64,000 nt of DNA from an uncultured Flavobacteriaceae bacterium (GTDB lineage: Bacteria; Bacteroidota; Bacteroidia; Flavobacteriales; Flavobacteriaceae), in contig CAJQLD010000006.1 of the NCBI GenBank assembly GCA_905479095.1, forward strand, positions 19,320 to 83,319. Direction: 5' to 3'. This document shows, piece by piece, positions 15,815 through 24,805 of this stretch. The position numbers and the translations under genes were made by a program. How positions within the stretch are numbered: position 1 is the first letter of the stretch; the number at the start of each line of letters is the position of its first letter. The notes below the pieces were generated by a model that was not told the DNA's origin, ran no database searches, and saw only the letters and a list, made by a program, of their open reading frames with translations.

Positions 15815-17332
15815 ATGAACACTCCTATTCGCGTACGATTTGCACCAAGCCCAACAGGGCCACTCCATATTGGAGGGGTGCGAACCGCTCTTTTTAATTA
15901 TTTATTTGCCAAAAAACACGGGGGTACTTTTGTACTTCGTATCGAAGATACCGACCAAAAACGCTATGTTGAAGGCGCAGAAGATTATGTTGTAAACGCA
16001 CTAGACTGGTGTAATATTCCTTTCGATGAAGGCCCCGGAAAAGACGGTGGTTTTGGTCCTTACAAACAAAGTGAACGCAAGCATTTGTACAAGCAGTATG
16101 TCGATTTACTGATAGAGAATAACAAAGCCTATTACGCCTTTGATACTGCTGAAGCCCTAGACGAAGAGCGTAAAAACCACGAAGCAAAAAGCAAAACATT
16201 TATCTACAATTGGCACAACAGAACAAAAGGCCGATTGGTTAATTCTTTGGTCTTATCCAAAGAAGAGGTGGCTAATAAAATAGCGAAAGGAGATGCGTAT
16301 GTGATTCGTTTTTTAGCCCCACAAGATGAAACTCTTGCGCTAACCGACCTCATTAGAGGGGATATAAAAATTGACACCAATACACTGGATGATAAAGTGT
16401 TGTTCAAGTCGGATGGCATGCCAACCTATCACTTGGCCAATGTGGTGGACGACTATTTAATGAAAATCACGCATGTGATTCGCGGAGAAGAATGGTTGCC
16501 GTCTTTGGCGTTGCATCAATTACTTTACACTGCTTTTGGCTGGGAGGCGCCCAAATTTGCGCATTTACCATTAATTTTAAAGCCAACAGGGAAAGGAAAG
16601 TTAAGTAAACGTGACGGAGACAAACTCGGGTTTCCGGTGTTTCCATTAAACTGGGAAGACCCCGCGTCTCAAAGCCTCTCAAAAGGCTATAAAGAAAGTG
16701 GCTACTTTTCAGGAGCGGTCATCAATTTCTTAGCGTTCTTAGGTTGGAACCCAGGCACAGAGCAAGAGATTTTCGATTTAGAAGAACTTGTAGAGTCCTT
16801 TGATTTAAAAAACGTGAATAAAGCGGGCGCACGCTTTGACCCAGACAAAACAAAGTGGTTCAATCACCAGTATATGCAAAAGGCGGATACTGAAGCCTTG
16901 GTAGCAACATTTATAAGCGCAACTCCAGAAATAACGTCTATAGATCCTGGCTATGTAGAGTTGGTCATAAAACACATTAAAGAGCGGGCAACGTTTCCTT
17001 CAGAATTTTGGGGATTAAGTCATTACTTTTTTAAAGCTCCTGAAAATTACGCAGAAGCAGCACTTAAGAAGGCCTGGAAAGAGCATTCTGAAGACCTAAT
17101 GCTGCAATTGATTGCACAGCTTGAAACAGCCGATGACAGTTCTGTTGAAGCACTTCAAGCGGCTATTAAAGGATGGATCACCGAAAACGAAATTGGTTTT
17201 GGGAAAATCATGATGCCTTTAAGAGTGGCGCTGGTTGGTGCGCTCGAAGGGGCAGATGTTTTTGATATCCTCTTTTTAATAGGAAAAGCCGAAGCAATTC
17301 AGCGGATTCAATCCCTGATAACCAGTCACTAA
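15815..17332 (+). CDS. gltX: Glutamate--tRNA ligase
   Basis: A 505-residue class I aminoacyl-tRNA synthetase. The HIGH motif is within RFAPSPTGPLHIGGVRTAL (8-26) and the KMSKS equivalent is KLSKRDGDKLG (near 265). The FVLRIEDTD and IRGEEWLPS segments identify the discriminating GluRS type. A helical anticodon-binding C-terminus is present and the length is normal. It is preceded by a good promoter and followed 71 bp later by lepA with its own -7 box. Confidence 0.98.
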   Translation: MNTPIRVRFAPSPTGPLHIGGVRTALFNYLFAKKHGGTFVLRIEDTDQKRYVEGAEDYVVNALDWCNIPFDEGPGKDGGFGPYKQSERKHLYKQYVDLLIENNKAYYAFDTAEALDEERKNHEAKSKTFIYNWHNRTKGRLVNSLVLSKEEVANKIAKGDAYVIRFLAPQDETLALTDLIRGDIKIDTNTLDDKVLFKSDGMPTYHLANVVDDYLMKITHVIRGEEWLPSLALHQLLYTAFGWEAPKFAHLPLILKPTGKGKLSKRDGDKLGFPVFPLNWEDPASQSLSKGYKESGYFSGAVINFLAFLGWNPGTEQEIFDLEELVESFDLKNVNKAGARFDPDKTKWFNHQYMQKADTEALVATFISATPEITSIDPGYVELVIKHIKERATFPSEFWGLSHYFFKAPENYAEAALKKAWKEHSEDLMLQLIAQLETADDSSVEALQAAIKGWITENEIGFGKIMMPLRVALVGALEGADVFDILFLIGKAEAIQRIQSLITSH

Positions 17333-17362
17333 TTAATCTAAATGTAGTGTGAGAAATTTCAT

Positions 17363-17370
17363 TACTTTTG
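17363..17370 (+). promoter_or_regulatory. -7 box for lepA
   Basis: TACTTTTG matches TAnnTTTG, 33 nt before the lepA ATG. No TTG at the -33 spacing. Confidence 0.4.
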
Positions 17371-17403
17371 CCGTTGCATACAACGCATCCTGAAATAGAG
17401 TAA

Positions 17404-19200
17404 ATGAAGTATATTAGAAACTTTTGTATCATCGCACATATTGACCACGGTAAAAGTACTTTGGCAGATCGATTATTGGATTTTACAGGCGCCGTTACAG
17501 AGCGTGAAAAGCAAAGCCAACTCCTTGATAGTATGGATTTGGAGCGGGAACGTGGAATTACCATCAAGTCGCATGCGATTCAAATGGAGTACACACACCA
17601 AGGTCAAGAGTATATTTTAAACTTAATTGACACGCCTGGTCATGTCGATTTTAGTTACGAAGTGTCTCGGTCCATCGCCGCTTGTGAAGGCGCACTATTG
17701 ATTGTGGACGCTGCACAAAGTATTCAAGCACAAACAATTTCAAATTTATACCTAGCACTCGAGAATGATTTAGAAATTATTCCTGTTTTAAATAAAGTTG
17801 ATTTACCGAGCGCAAATCCAGAAGAAGTCACCGATGATATTGTCGAGCTACTTGGCTGTGACCCCTCAGAAGTAATTCCTGCAAGTGCGAAAACTGGTAT
17901 TGGAATTGAAGCGATTCTAACCGCTATTATAGAAAACGTTCCACCGCCAAAAGGGGATCCAGAAGCGCCTTTGCAAGCGCTTGTTTTTGATTCCGTTTAC
18001 AACTCTTTTAGAGGGGTTGAAACCTATTTTAAGATCAAAAATGGAAGCATTAAAAAAAACCAACAGGTTAAATTTATAGCCACAGGAAAAACCTATGGCG
18101 CAGATGAGGTAGGAACCCTCAACCTGACTCAAACCCCTAAAAAAGAAATAAGAACAGGCGATGTTGGCTACTTAATTACAGGCATAAAAGATGCGCGCGA
18201 TGTCAAAGTAGGCGACACCATTACAGATGCAAATTTTCCAACAACCGAAGCGGTTGAAGGGTTTGAAGATGTAAAACCAATGGTTTTTGCAGGACTCTAT
18301 CCTGTAGATACTGAAGAGTATGAAGAGCTGCGCGCTTCAATGGAAAAACTACAATTGAATGATGCCTCTTTAGTCTTTCAAGCTGAAAGCTCTGCGGCTT
18401 TAGGATTTGGATTTCGATGTGGATTTTTAGGGATGTTGCACTTAGAAATCATACAAGAACGTTTAGAGCGCGAGTTTAATATGACCGTAATAACAACGGT
18501 CCCCAATGTATCTTACCACGCTTTTACGCGTAAGGATCCAGATGCGATTGTGACCCTGAACAACCCAACAGATTTGCCTGATCCTTCTGGATTGGACCGT
18601 GTTGAAGAACCTTATATAAAAGCGTCCATCATTACGAAATCTGATTTTGTTGGAAACGTCATGTCCTTGTGTATTGAAAAACGTGGGCAAATTACAAGTC
18701 AAAACTATTTAACTCCTGAGCGAGTAGAATTAACATTTGATATGCCATTAGCAGAAATTGTATTTGACTTTTATGACCGATTAAAAACCGTATCTAAAGG
18801 CTATGCCTCGTTCGATTATTCGCCAATTGGGATGCGTGTTTCAAAATTAGTACGCGTCGATATATTACTAAACGGACAAACCGTCGATGCACTATCTGCG
18901 TTAATCCACGTGGATAACTCGGTGAATATTGGTAAAAAAATGTGTGCCAAACTAAAAGAACTGATTCCTCGTCAGCAATTTGATATTCCAATTCAGGCTG
19001 CTATTGGAGCGAAAATCATTTCCAGAGAAACTGTAAAAGCAGTCCGTAAAGATGTAACTGCCAAGTGTTATGGTGGCGATATTTCTAGAAAAAGAAAGCT
19101 TTTAGAAAATCAGAAAAAAGGTAAAAAACGAATGCGTCAGGTAGGAAGCGTTGAGATTCCTCAAGAGGCATTTATGGCTGTTTTGAAACTGAATGATTAA
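17404..19200 (+). CDS. lepA: Elongation factor 4 (LepA)
   Basis: A 598-residue translational GTPase that back-translocates or rescues stalled ribosomes. G1 is [10 protein letters not shown] (about 11-20), G2 lies in [10 protein letters not shown]3 is DTPGHVDF and G4 is NKVDLPSA. The LepA-specific C-terminal domain is present, including [30 protein letters not shown] and the terminal [24 protein letters not shown] stretch. Length is as expected. It is a housekeeping gene, and neighbours give no further functional link. Confidence 0.98.
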   Translation: MKYIRNFCIIAHIDHGKSTLADRLLDFTGAVTEREKQSQLLDSMDLERERGITIKSHAIQMEYTHQGQEYILNLIDTPGHVDFSYEVSRSIAACEGALLIVDAAQSIQAQTISNLYLALENDLEIIPVLNKVDLPSANPEEVTDDIVELLGCDPSEVIPASAKTGIGIEAILTAIIENVPPPKGDPEAPLQALVFDSVYNSFRGVETYFKIKNGSIKKNQQVKFIATGKTYGADEVGTLNLTQTPKKEIRTGDVGYLITGIKDARDVKVGDTITDANFPTTEAVEGFEDVKPMVFAGLYPVDTEEYEELRASMEKLQLNDASLVFQAESSAALGFGFRCGFLGMLHLEIIQERLEREFNMTVITTVPNVSYHAFTRKDPDAIVTLNNPTDLPDPSGLDRVEEPYIKASIITKSDFVGNVMSLCIEKRGQITSQNYLTPERVELTFDMPLAEIVFDFYDRLKTVSKGYASFDYSPIGMRVSKLVRVDILLNGQTVDALSALIHVDNSVNIGKKMCAKLKELIPRQQFDIPIQAAIGAKIISRETVKAVRKDVTAKCYGGDISRKRKLLENQKKGKKRMRQVGSVEIPQEAFMAVLKLND

Positions 19201-19270
19201 TCTAATTTCTGATTTTTATATTTTTAAAGAAAGTCTTATATTTCAGGATAATCTTTAAACAAAAAACTGA

Positions 19271-20119
19271 TTGAGTGCGATTGCTTACAAAACAATTGGA
19301 ATTGGGGTTACGTTTTCCCCTAACCTAGAGGCTAATATTAATGAAGCGGCTCGTTTAGCTTTGTTTTTTGAAGCCAAATTGGTCTTAATTCATGTTGGAG
19401 AACCCTCCGATAAAAAATCAAATACATTTTTAAGTTTTTTAAATCCTTTTGAGTCTGAAGGCCTTGAGTTTGAGGTGATATTTCAATCTGGGGATCCCGT
19501 GGATGTTATACTAACCTCAACAGTAGAAAAAAACATAGATCTACTCATCATTGGGGCTCTTAAAAAGGAGAATTTTCTAAAATACTACTTGGGCTCTATT
19601 GCGCGAAAGATTACACGAAAAGCGAACTGTTCGGTTTTGCTTTTGATTAACCCCTCTAAAGAGCGAGCGCCATGTAACCACATTGTGGTCAATGGTTTAA
19701 AAGATCCAAAAACCGAAGAAACCGTTACAACCGCATTCTTTGTTGGTCATAAATTAGGCGCTAAAAAAATTACGGTCGTTGAAGAAGTGGATCAGGACGA
19801 AGTGAGCGTCAAGGTTGACGATGACAAATCACTTAGGAGGTCTACAATTGTTAAAGAACGTTTACGATTGAGAGAAGAAACTCGAGTTAAAAAAATATTA
19901 AAGACCATTCCTGCAGATTACACTGAAGATATTGTAATCAAATCACAACCAATTTTTGGGAAACGTGGCTATTCAATAGGGCATTATGCTCAAGTAGCAC
20001 GTGCCGATTTATTAGTCATGAATGCCCCGGCCAAAATGACCTTTTGGGACCGGTTATTTCCTCATGATATCGAACATATTTTAACTGAATTACCAACCGA
20101 TGTATTAATTGTACAATGA
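19271..20119 (+). CDS. Universal stress protein family (tandem UspA domains)
   Basis: A 282-residue cytosolic protein with a complete N-terminal UspA-like domain (GVTFSPNLEANINEAARLAL, then IGALKKENFLKYYLGSIARKI and NCSVLLL) and a more divergent second half ending ADLLVMNAPAK...LPTDVLIVQ. The start is TTG at 19271, because an in-frame stop lies immediately upstream. The stop overlaps the ATG of the SulP gene (ATGA), so the pair is translationally coupled. This fits the common Usp-transporter pairing, and a regulatory role on the transporter is inferred. Confidence 0.85.
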   Translation: MSAIAYKTIGIGVTFSPNLEANINEAARLALFFEAKLVLIHVGEPSDKKSNTFLSFLNPFESEGLEFEVIFQSGDPVDVILTSTVEKNIDLLIIGALKKENFLKYYLGSIARKITRKANCSVLLLINPSKERAPCNHIVVNGLKDPKTEETVTTAFFVGHKLGAKKITVVEEVDQDEVSVKVDDDKSLRRSTIVKERLRLREETRVKKILKTIPADYTEDIVIKSQPIFGKRGYSIGHYAQVARADLLVMNAPAKMTFWDRLFPHDIEHILTELPTDVLIVQ

Positions 20120-22311
20120 AAACAAAAGAATCTACATTTGTTGGGTTTATAAAAGCATTACCTAAAAATATTTTTTCCGGCTTAGTGGTAAGTCTTATTG
20201 CATTACCATTAGGTTTAGGTTTGGCAATGGCAAGTGAGGCACCCCCAATTGCAGGAGTGATCACAGCAATCGTTGGAGGTATTCTTGTCTCTATTTTAGG
20301 AGGAAGCTTTGTAACCATTTCTGGTCCAGGTAATGGATTGGTTGGAGTGGTTTTAATTGCGATTACAACCCTAGGGCTTACCGCAACCTATGCTGCAATT
20401 ATTTGCTCTGGGATTTTGTTGGTGATTCTTGGGTTTTTAAGACTCGGAAAATTAGCTGACTATTTTCCTTCCTCAGCGATTCAAGGCATGTTGGCGGCGA
20501 TTGGGCTTATTATTTTAGGGAAGCAGTTTCATATCATGCTTGGAAATAAAATCGTTCAAGACAGTGGGATTGACTACTTGTTGGAAATCCCAAACACACT
20601 CGTTACGGTAGCTAATTTTCAAGATGAAGGATTAATTTATGCCGCTGTTGCAGGAGTGATGAGTTTGGCTATTATGGTCTTTTACTCCAAAGTACGGAAC
20701 AAATATTTACAGCTGATTCCGGCGCCCATGTGGATTGTGATTGTTTCTGTCGGATTTAGTTACTACTATGAGCTCGTGCTAAAATTGCCCAATCCAATTT
20801 CGGGGGATTATATGATTCCAGCGATTCCGAATATTCAAGAAATTGTAACCGATATTCCGTCTCCCAACTTTGAAATGGTAGGAACACTTTCTTTTTGGTC
20901 GAGTGTCATCGCACTGACATTAATTGCAAGTATTGAGTCGTTATTAAGCATTAAGGCCGTTGATAAATTAGACGTCTTCAAGCGACGATCGAATGTAAAT
21001 AAGGACATTAAGGCCCTTGGGCTGGCAACAGTTGTTAGCGGTTTTCTTGGTGGATTAAATGTGGTAACAGTCATCGCAAGGAGCTCCGTAAACGTTAACA
21101 ATGGCGGTAGTAATCGGTCTTCAAATTTATTTCATGCACTATTTTTGGTCGTTTTTATTGTGCTTTTCAGTACAGAACTCACTCGCATTCCATTATCTGC
21201 ACTTATGGCAATTCTGGTTTATACAGGATATAAACTGGCGTCACCCAATATTGTTCGCCAGATTTTCACCATTGGAAAAGAACAGCTTATTATCTTCTTT
21301 GCAACCTTGTTTGTAACCTTAAAAGTGGGATTGATTTCGGGAATTGTTGCTGGACTAATTGCTACGTTTATTATTCATGTTGTGATTACTAGAAGTGTTA
21401 GTTTGTTTGTGAAAAACATCCTAAAACCAAATGTTTTAATGTTCAAAGAGGAAGATGGAAGCTATTTTCTGAGCGTAAAACATTTTTGTAGTTTTTTAAA
21501 CTTTAATATCCTCAAAAATAGTCTGGAAGCAATTCCGGAGCAAAACGATGTGATTATCGATTTTTCTTTGTGCGGCTTTGTAGACCATTCGGTGATGGAA
21601 AGTGTACATGATTATCAAGAGCTGTTTCATAAAAAAGGCGGAAATATTGGAGTGATTGGATTGGATATCTTAGGAACAAAATCAGAACATCCTTTTGCGT
21701 TAAGACGCTTATTGCCGCTTCAAAAAATTATACCCGACAACAAAACAAAACGTCAAAATAGTCTTGAGCTTGTTGCGAGTGATTTTGAATTATCCTACAG
21801 CGCCGAGAAAACCACAAAAAGTGGATTCTTGGAGGACTTTATCTATTTTAAAACAAAAAAAATTAAGCATTTATTTAATCAACTATCCGTAAAAAAAGGA
21901 CCCTATCGTTTGTTTGACATCACCTATTCGGAAGGGGAATTTATTGCCAAAGAAGTGGTCAGGTCCACAATGCTGTATATTAAAACCTCGAAAGATATTC
22001 CTGTATTTACGCTAGACCGTGAAGGGTTGTTAGAACGATTTTACGCCTTGGCTGGATATAAAGATATCGCGATTGACAACCATACAGACTTTTCAAAACG
22101 ATTTTATTTAAGAGGCGAAAATTCTAAAGGAATTAAAACACTGTTCACAGATGAACTTGTCCGGTTTTTTGAAAGCAATGCCTACTACCATATAGAGTCC
22201 AGCAAAGACGGGGTGTTAATCTATAGTAAAGAACGCGTGGCGAGTATTAAGGAAATCAAGGCGTTGCTAGATTTTGGCATCAGGCTAAATGCCATTATAA
22301 ACAAAGTTTAA
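20116..22311 (+). CDS. SulP family anion permease with STAS domain and extra C-terminal domain
   Basis: A 731-residue inner-membrane transporter. The SulP core (about residues 10-430) has many helices, with IALPLGLGLAMASE and VTISGPGNGLVGV near the N-terminus. A STAS domain follows (about 440-520; VIIDFSLCGFVDHSVM). Beyond that lies an unusual extension of about 155 residues (575-731; YRLFDITYSEGEFIAKEVV ... IKALLDFGIRLNAII) not seen in the second SulP protein of this window. The substrate could be bicarbonate or sulfate and is not decidable here. It is coupled to the upstream Usp gene and lies 1 bp before the metallo-hydrolase gene. Confidence 0.9.
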   Translation: MKTKESTFVGFIKALPKNIFSGLVVSLIALPLGLGLAMASEAPPIAGVITAIVGGILVSILGGSFVTISGPGNGLVGVVLIAITTLGLTATYAAIICSGILLVILGFLRLGKLADYFPSSAIQGMLAAIGLIILGKQFHIMLGNKIVQDSGIDYLLEIPNTLVTVANFQDEGLIYAAVAGVMSLAIMVFYSKVRNKYLQLIPAPMWIVIVSVGFSYYYELVLKLPNPISGDYMIPAIPNIQEIVTDIPSPNFEMVGTLSFWSSVIALTLIASIESLLSIKAVDKLDVFKRRSNVNKDIKALGLATVVSGFLGGLNVVTVIARSSVNVNNGGSNRSSNLFHALFLVVFIVLFSTELTRIPLSALMAILVYTGYKLASPNIVRQIFTIGKEQLIIFFATLFVTLKVGLISGIVAGLIATFIIHVVITRSVSLFVKNILKPNVLMFKEEDGSYFLSVKHFCSFLNFNILKNSLEAIPEQNDVIIDFSLCGFVDHSVMESVHDYQELFHKKGGNIGVIGLDILGTKSEHPFALRRLLPLQKIIPDNKTKRQNSLELVASDFELSYSAEKTTKSGFLEDFIYFKTKKIKHLFNQLSVKKGPYRLFDITYSEGEFIAKEVVRSTMLYIKTSKDIPVFTLDREGLLERFYALAGYKDIAIDNHTDFSKRFYLRGENSKGIKTLFTDELVRFFESNAYYHIESSKDGVLIYSKERVASIKEIKALLDFGIRLNAIINKV

Positions 22312-22312
22312 A

Positions 22313-23170
22313 ATGAAGTTATATCCTATAAATGTTGGTAATTTCAAATTAGATGGAGGCGCAATGTTTGGAGTTGTGCCAAAAACAATCTGGAATAAAA
22401 CAAATCCTGCCGACCAAAATAATAGGATTGATATTGCTTCACGATGCCTACTCATTGAGGACAGGGATCGTTTAATCCTTGTGGATACCGGTATGGGAAA
22501 AAAACAAAGTGATAAATTCTTTAGCTACTACAATCGCTGGGGAAACCATTCTATGGATGGAGCCCTCGCGGCACATGGGTTTTCTAGAGCAGATGTCACA
22601 GATGTGTTTCTAACCCATTTACATTTTGACCATTGTGGGGGTTGTGTACAATGGAATAAAGATAAAACTGGCTATGAAATTGCGTTTAAAAATGCAATAT
22701 TTTGGAGTAATCAAAACCACTGGGAATGGGCGACTAAACCGAATAAGCGCGAACAAGCTTCGTTTCTCACTGAAAACATTAAGCCTATAGAGGCCTCTGG
22801 ACAATTAAAACATATTTCGGTGCCAGAAGTAGATATTTTACATGGAACAAATTTAGGGTTTGATGTTTTTTTTGCGAATGGACATACAGATAAACAAATG
22901 ATTCCAATGATTAAGTATAAAGGAGAAACAATTTGTTTTATGGCCGATTTACTTCCGACAGTTGGACATATTTCACTCCCTTTTGTGATGGGATATGATA
23001 CCAGACCGTTATTGACCTTAGACGAAAAAGATCGTTTTTTAAAACTTGCTGCGGATCAAAATTATTTTTTACTTTTGGAGCATGACGCCCATAACGAACT
23101 CATCACGGTGAAACACACTGAAAAAGGAGTTCGACTGAACGAAACTTATAAATTCAATACTATATTTTAA
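22313..23170 (+). CDS. MBL-fold metallo-hydrolase
   Basis: A 285-residue metallo-beta-lactamase superfamily enzyme. The HxHxDH motif is THLHFDHCGG (H102, H104, D106, H107); a further His (NGHTDKQ) and Asp (CFMADL) supply the remaining metal ligands. The C-terminal HDAHNELITV segment closes the site. No signal peptide, so it is cytosolic. It resembles the N-acyl-homoserine-lactonase-like/quorum-quenching subgroup, but the substrate is unknown. It begins 1 bp after the SulP stop. Confidence 0.88.
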   Translation: MKLYPINVGNFKLDGGAMFGVVPKTIWNKTNPADQNNRIDIASRCLLIEDRDRLILVDTGMGKKQSDKFFSYYNRWGNHSMDGALAAHGFSRADVTDVFLTHLHFDHCGGCVQWNKDKTGYEIAFKNAIFWSNQNHWEWATKPNKREQASFLTENIKPIEASGQLKHISVPEVDILHGTNLGFDVFFANGHTDKQMIPMIKYKGETICFMADLLPTVGHISLPFVMGYDTRPLLTLDEKDRFLKLAADQNYFLLLEHDAHNELITVKHTEKGVRLNETYKFNTIF

Positions 23171-23183
23171 ACCCTATCCTACT

Positions 23184-24794
23184 ATGAAAAATTTACTTAC
23201 CAACATGTATTCAATCCGTTTATTGGCTTGTTTATTTATCTTAAATAGCTGTGGCTCGACGGCTACAATTATATCGACCCCTGTTGAAAACATTGATTTG
23301 GTTCCTCTTAAAACTGTTGATCTTACAGATAAAGAAGAAAAAGAATGGAGTCATTTAGACCTCACAACCGACACCATCCCGGGCGTTAGTTTAAATAGAG
23401 CTTACAAAGAATTAGTTAAATCAAAAAGTAAAACGATTATTGTAGCGGTGATTGATTCTGGAATTGATATTGGTCATGAGGATCTAAAAGGAAAAATCTG
23501 GGTCAATAAAGGTGAAATTCCGAACAATGGAAAAGACGACGACAACAATGGGTATATTGATGATATAAACGGCTGGAATTTCCTCGGAGCTTCCGACAAA
23601 GAACAGTTAGAGTATGTACGATTAGTAGCGAGTGGAGACACGGCTAATCCACGCTATACAGAAGCAAAAGAATTTATAGCGAAAGAAAGAGAGAAAACGA
23701 GGCAATCAAAAGAGCAATACGAAGGAATTAAGGCCCAAGTTACAGCTTCAGATGCAGCAATCACCGAGTTTTTAAAAAAGGAAACATATACAAAAAAGGA
23801 AGTTTCAAAAATAGAAACAACGGATGAGGAATTACTTAAACACGTGAGTGTAATCAAACAATCCTTTGGTTTTGGTTTTGATAGCATCGCAGATTTACTG
23901 AAAGAATTGAATGCGGGACTTAAGTCCTTTAATGAACGTTTAGAATATAACCTAAATGTCGATTTTGATGGGCGGAAACTTGTAGGAGATAACCCCGATG
24001 ATTTTAAAGATCGTTCGTATGGTGATAATGATGTGAGAGCAAAAAATGGTCGGAGTCACGGAACCCATGTGTCAGGAATTATCGCCGCTAAACGCAATAA
24101 TGGAATTGGCATGAATGGTGCCGCTAATAATGTAAAAATAATGGCAATCCGTAACACGCCTAATGGCGATGAATATGATAAAGATGTTGCTTTAGGCGTT
24201 TATTATGCGGTTGACAACGGAGCTAAGGTCATTAATATGAGCTTTGGAAAACAGTTTTCACCTCACAGCGACTGGGTCAGAGATGCAATCGCCTATGCAG
24301 CAGAAAAAGATGTTTTGATCGTCGCAGCCGCTGGAAATGATGGTAAAAACACGGATCAAGTTAATTACTTTCCTAATGACCAAATAAATAATGGCTCCGA
24401 AGTGTCTAATACGTTTTTAAAAGTTGGGGCAAACGAACCTAGGTACGGTTCAACGTTAGTGGCTGGATATTCAAATTATGGTCAAAATACCGTTGATGTT
24501 TTTGCACCTGGGTCACAAATTTATTCGACCTATCCCAAAAACACCTACGAGTTTGCACAAGGGACCTCAATGGCTTCGCCCTTAGTGGCTGGAGTAGCCG
24601 CTTTGATTTTTTCGCAATATCCCAAGCTAAGTGCTGCACAGGTAAAACAAATACTGATGGAGTCTGGGCTATCCATAAATAAAAAAGTTACCTTGGAAAA
24701 CGGAGAGGTCATATCGTTTTCTGAACTCTCTAAATCTGGTAAAATAGTGAACGCTTATAATGCATTAATAATGGCATCCAAAATGTCCAAATAA
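23184..24794 (+). CDS. S8 family subtilisin-like lipoprotein protease
   Basis: A 536-residue secreted protease with a lipobox (LNSC, Cys23). The catalytic triad is visible: Asp91 (VIDSGIDIGHED), His292 (GRSHGTHVSGIIAA) and Ser462 (GTSMASPLVAGVAALI), plus the oxyanion Asn in AAAGNDG. About 200 residues separate Asp and His, against roughly 40 in classic subtilisins. The insert (about 135-275) is charged and helical, which is common in Bacteroidota S8 enzymes. No type IX sorting domain is seen at the C-terminus. It sits 13 bp after the metallo-hydrolase gene and 11 bp before the M1 peptidase gene. Confidence 0.93.
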   Translation: MKNLLTNMYSIRLLACLFILNSCGSTATIISTPVENIDLVPLKTVDLTDKEEKEWSHLDLTTDTIPGVSLNRAYKELVKSKSKTIIVAVIDSGIDIGHEDLKGKIWVNKGEIPNNGKDDDNNGYIDDINGWNFLGASDKEQLEYVRLVASGDTANPRYTEAKEFIAKEREKTRQSKEQYEGIKAQVTASDAAITEFLKKETYTKKEVSKIETTDEELLKHVSVIKQSFGFGFDSIADLLKELNAGLKSFNERLEYNLNVDFDGRKLVGDNPDDFKDRSYGDNDVRAKNGRSHGTHVSGIIAAKRNNGIGMNGAANNVKIMAIRNTPNGDEYDKDVALGVYYAVDNGAKVINMSFGKQFSPHSDWVRDAIAYAAEKDVLIVAAAGNDGKNTDQVNYFPNDQINNGSEVSNTFLKVGANEPRYGSTLVAGYSNYGQNTVDVFAPGSQIYSTYPKNTYEFAQGTSMASPLVAGVAALIFSQYPKLSAAQVKQILMESGLSINKKVTLENGEVISFSELSKSGKIVNAYNALIMASKMSK

Positions 24795-24805
24795 CAATTA
24801 CAACT

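Noticed and set aside
15682..15897. Frame of 71 codons before and into gltX
   Set aside because: It overlaps the gltX start and promoter and has no coding character.
18904..18915. Palindrome ATCCACGTGGAT resembling the parS core
   Set aside because: It lies inside the lepA coding region, encodes conserved residues and lacks the GTT/AAC flanks of the sites near mnmG.
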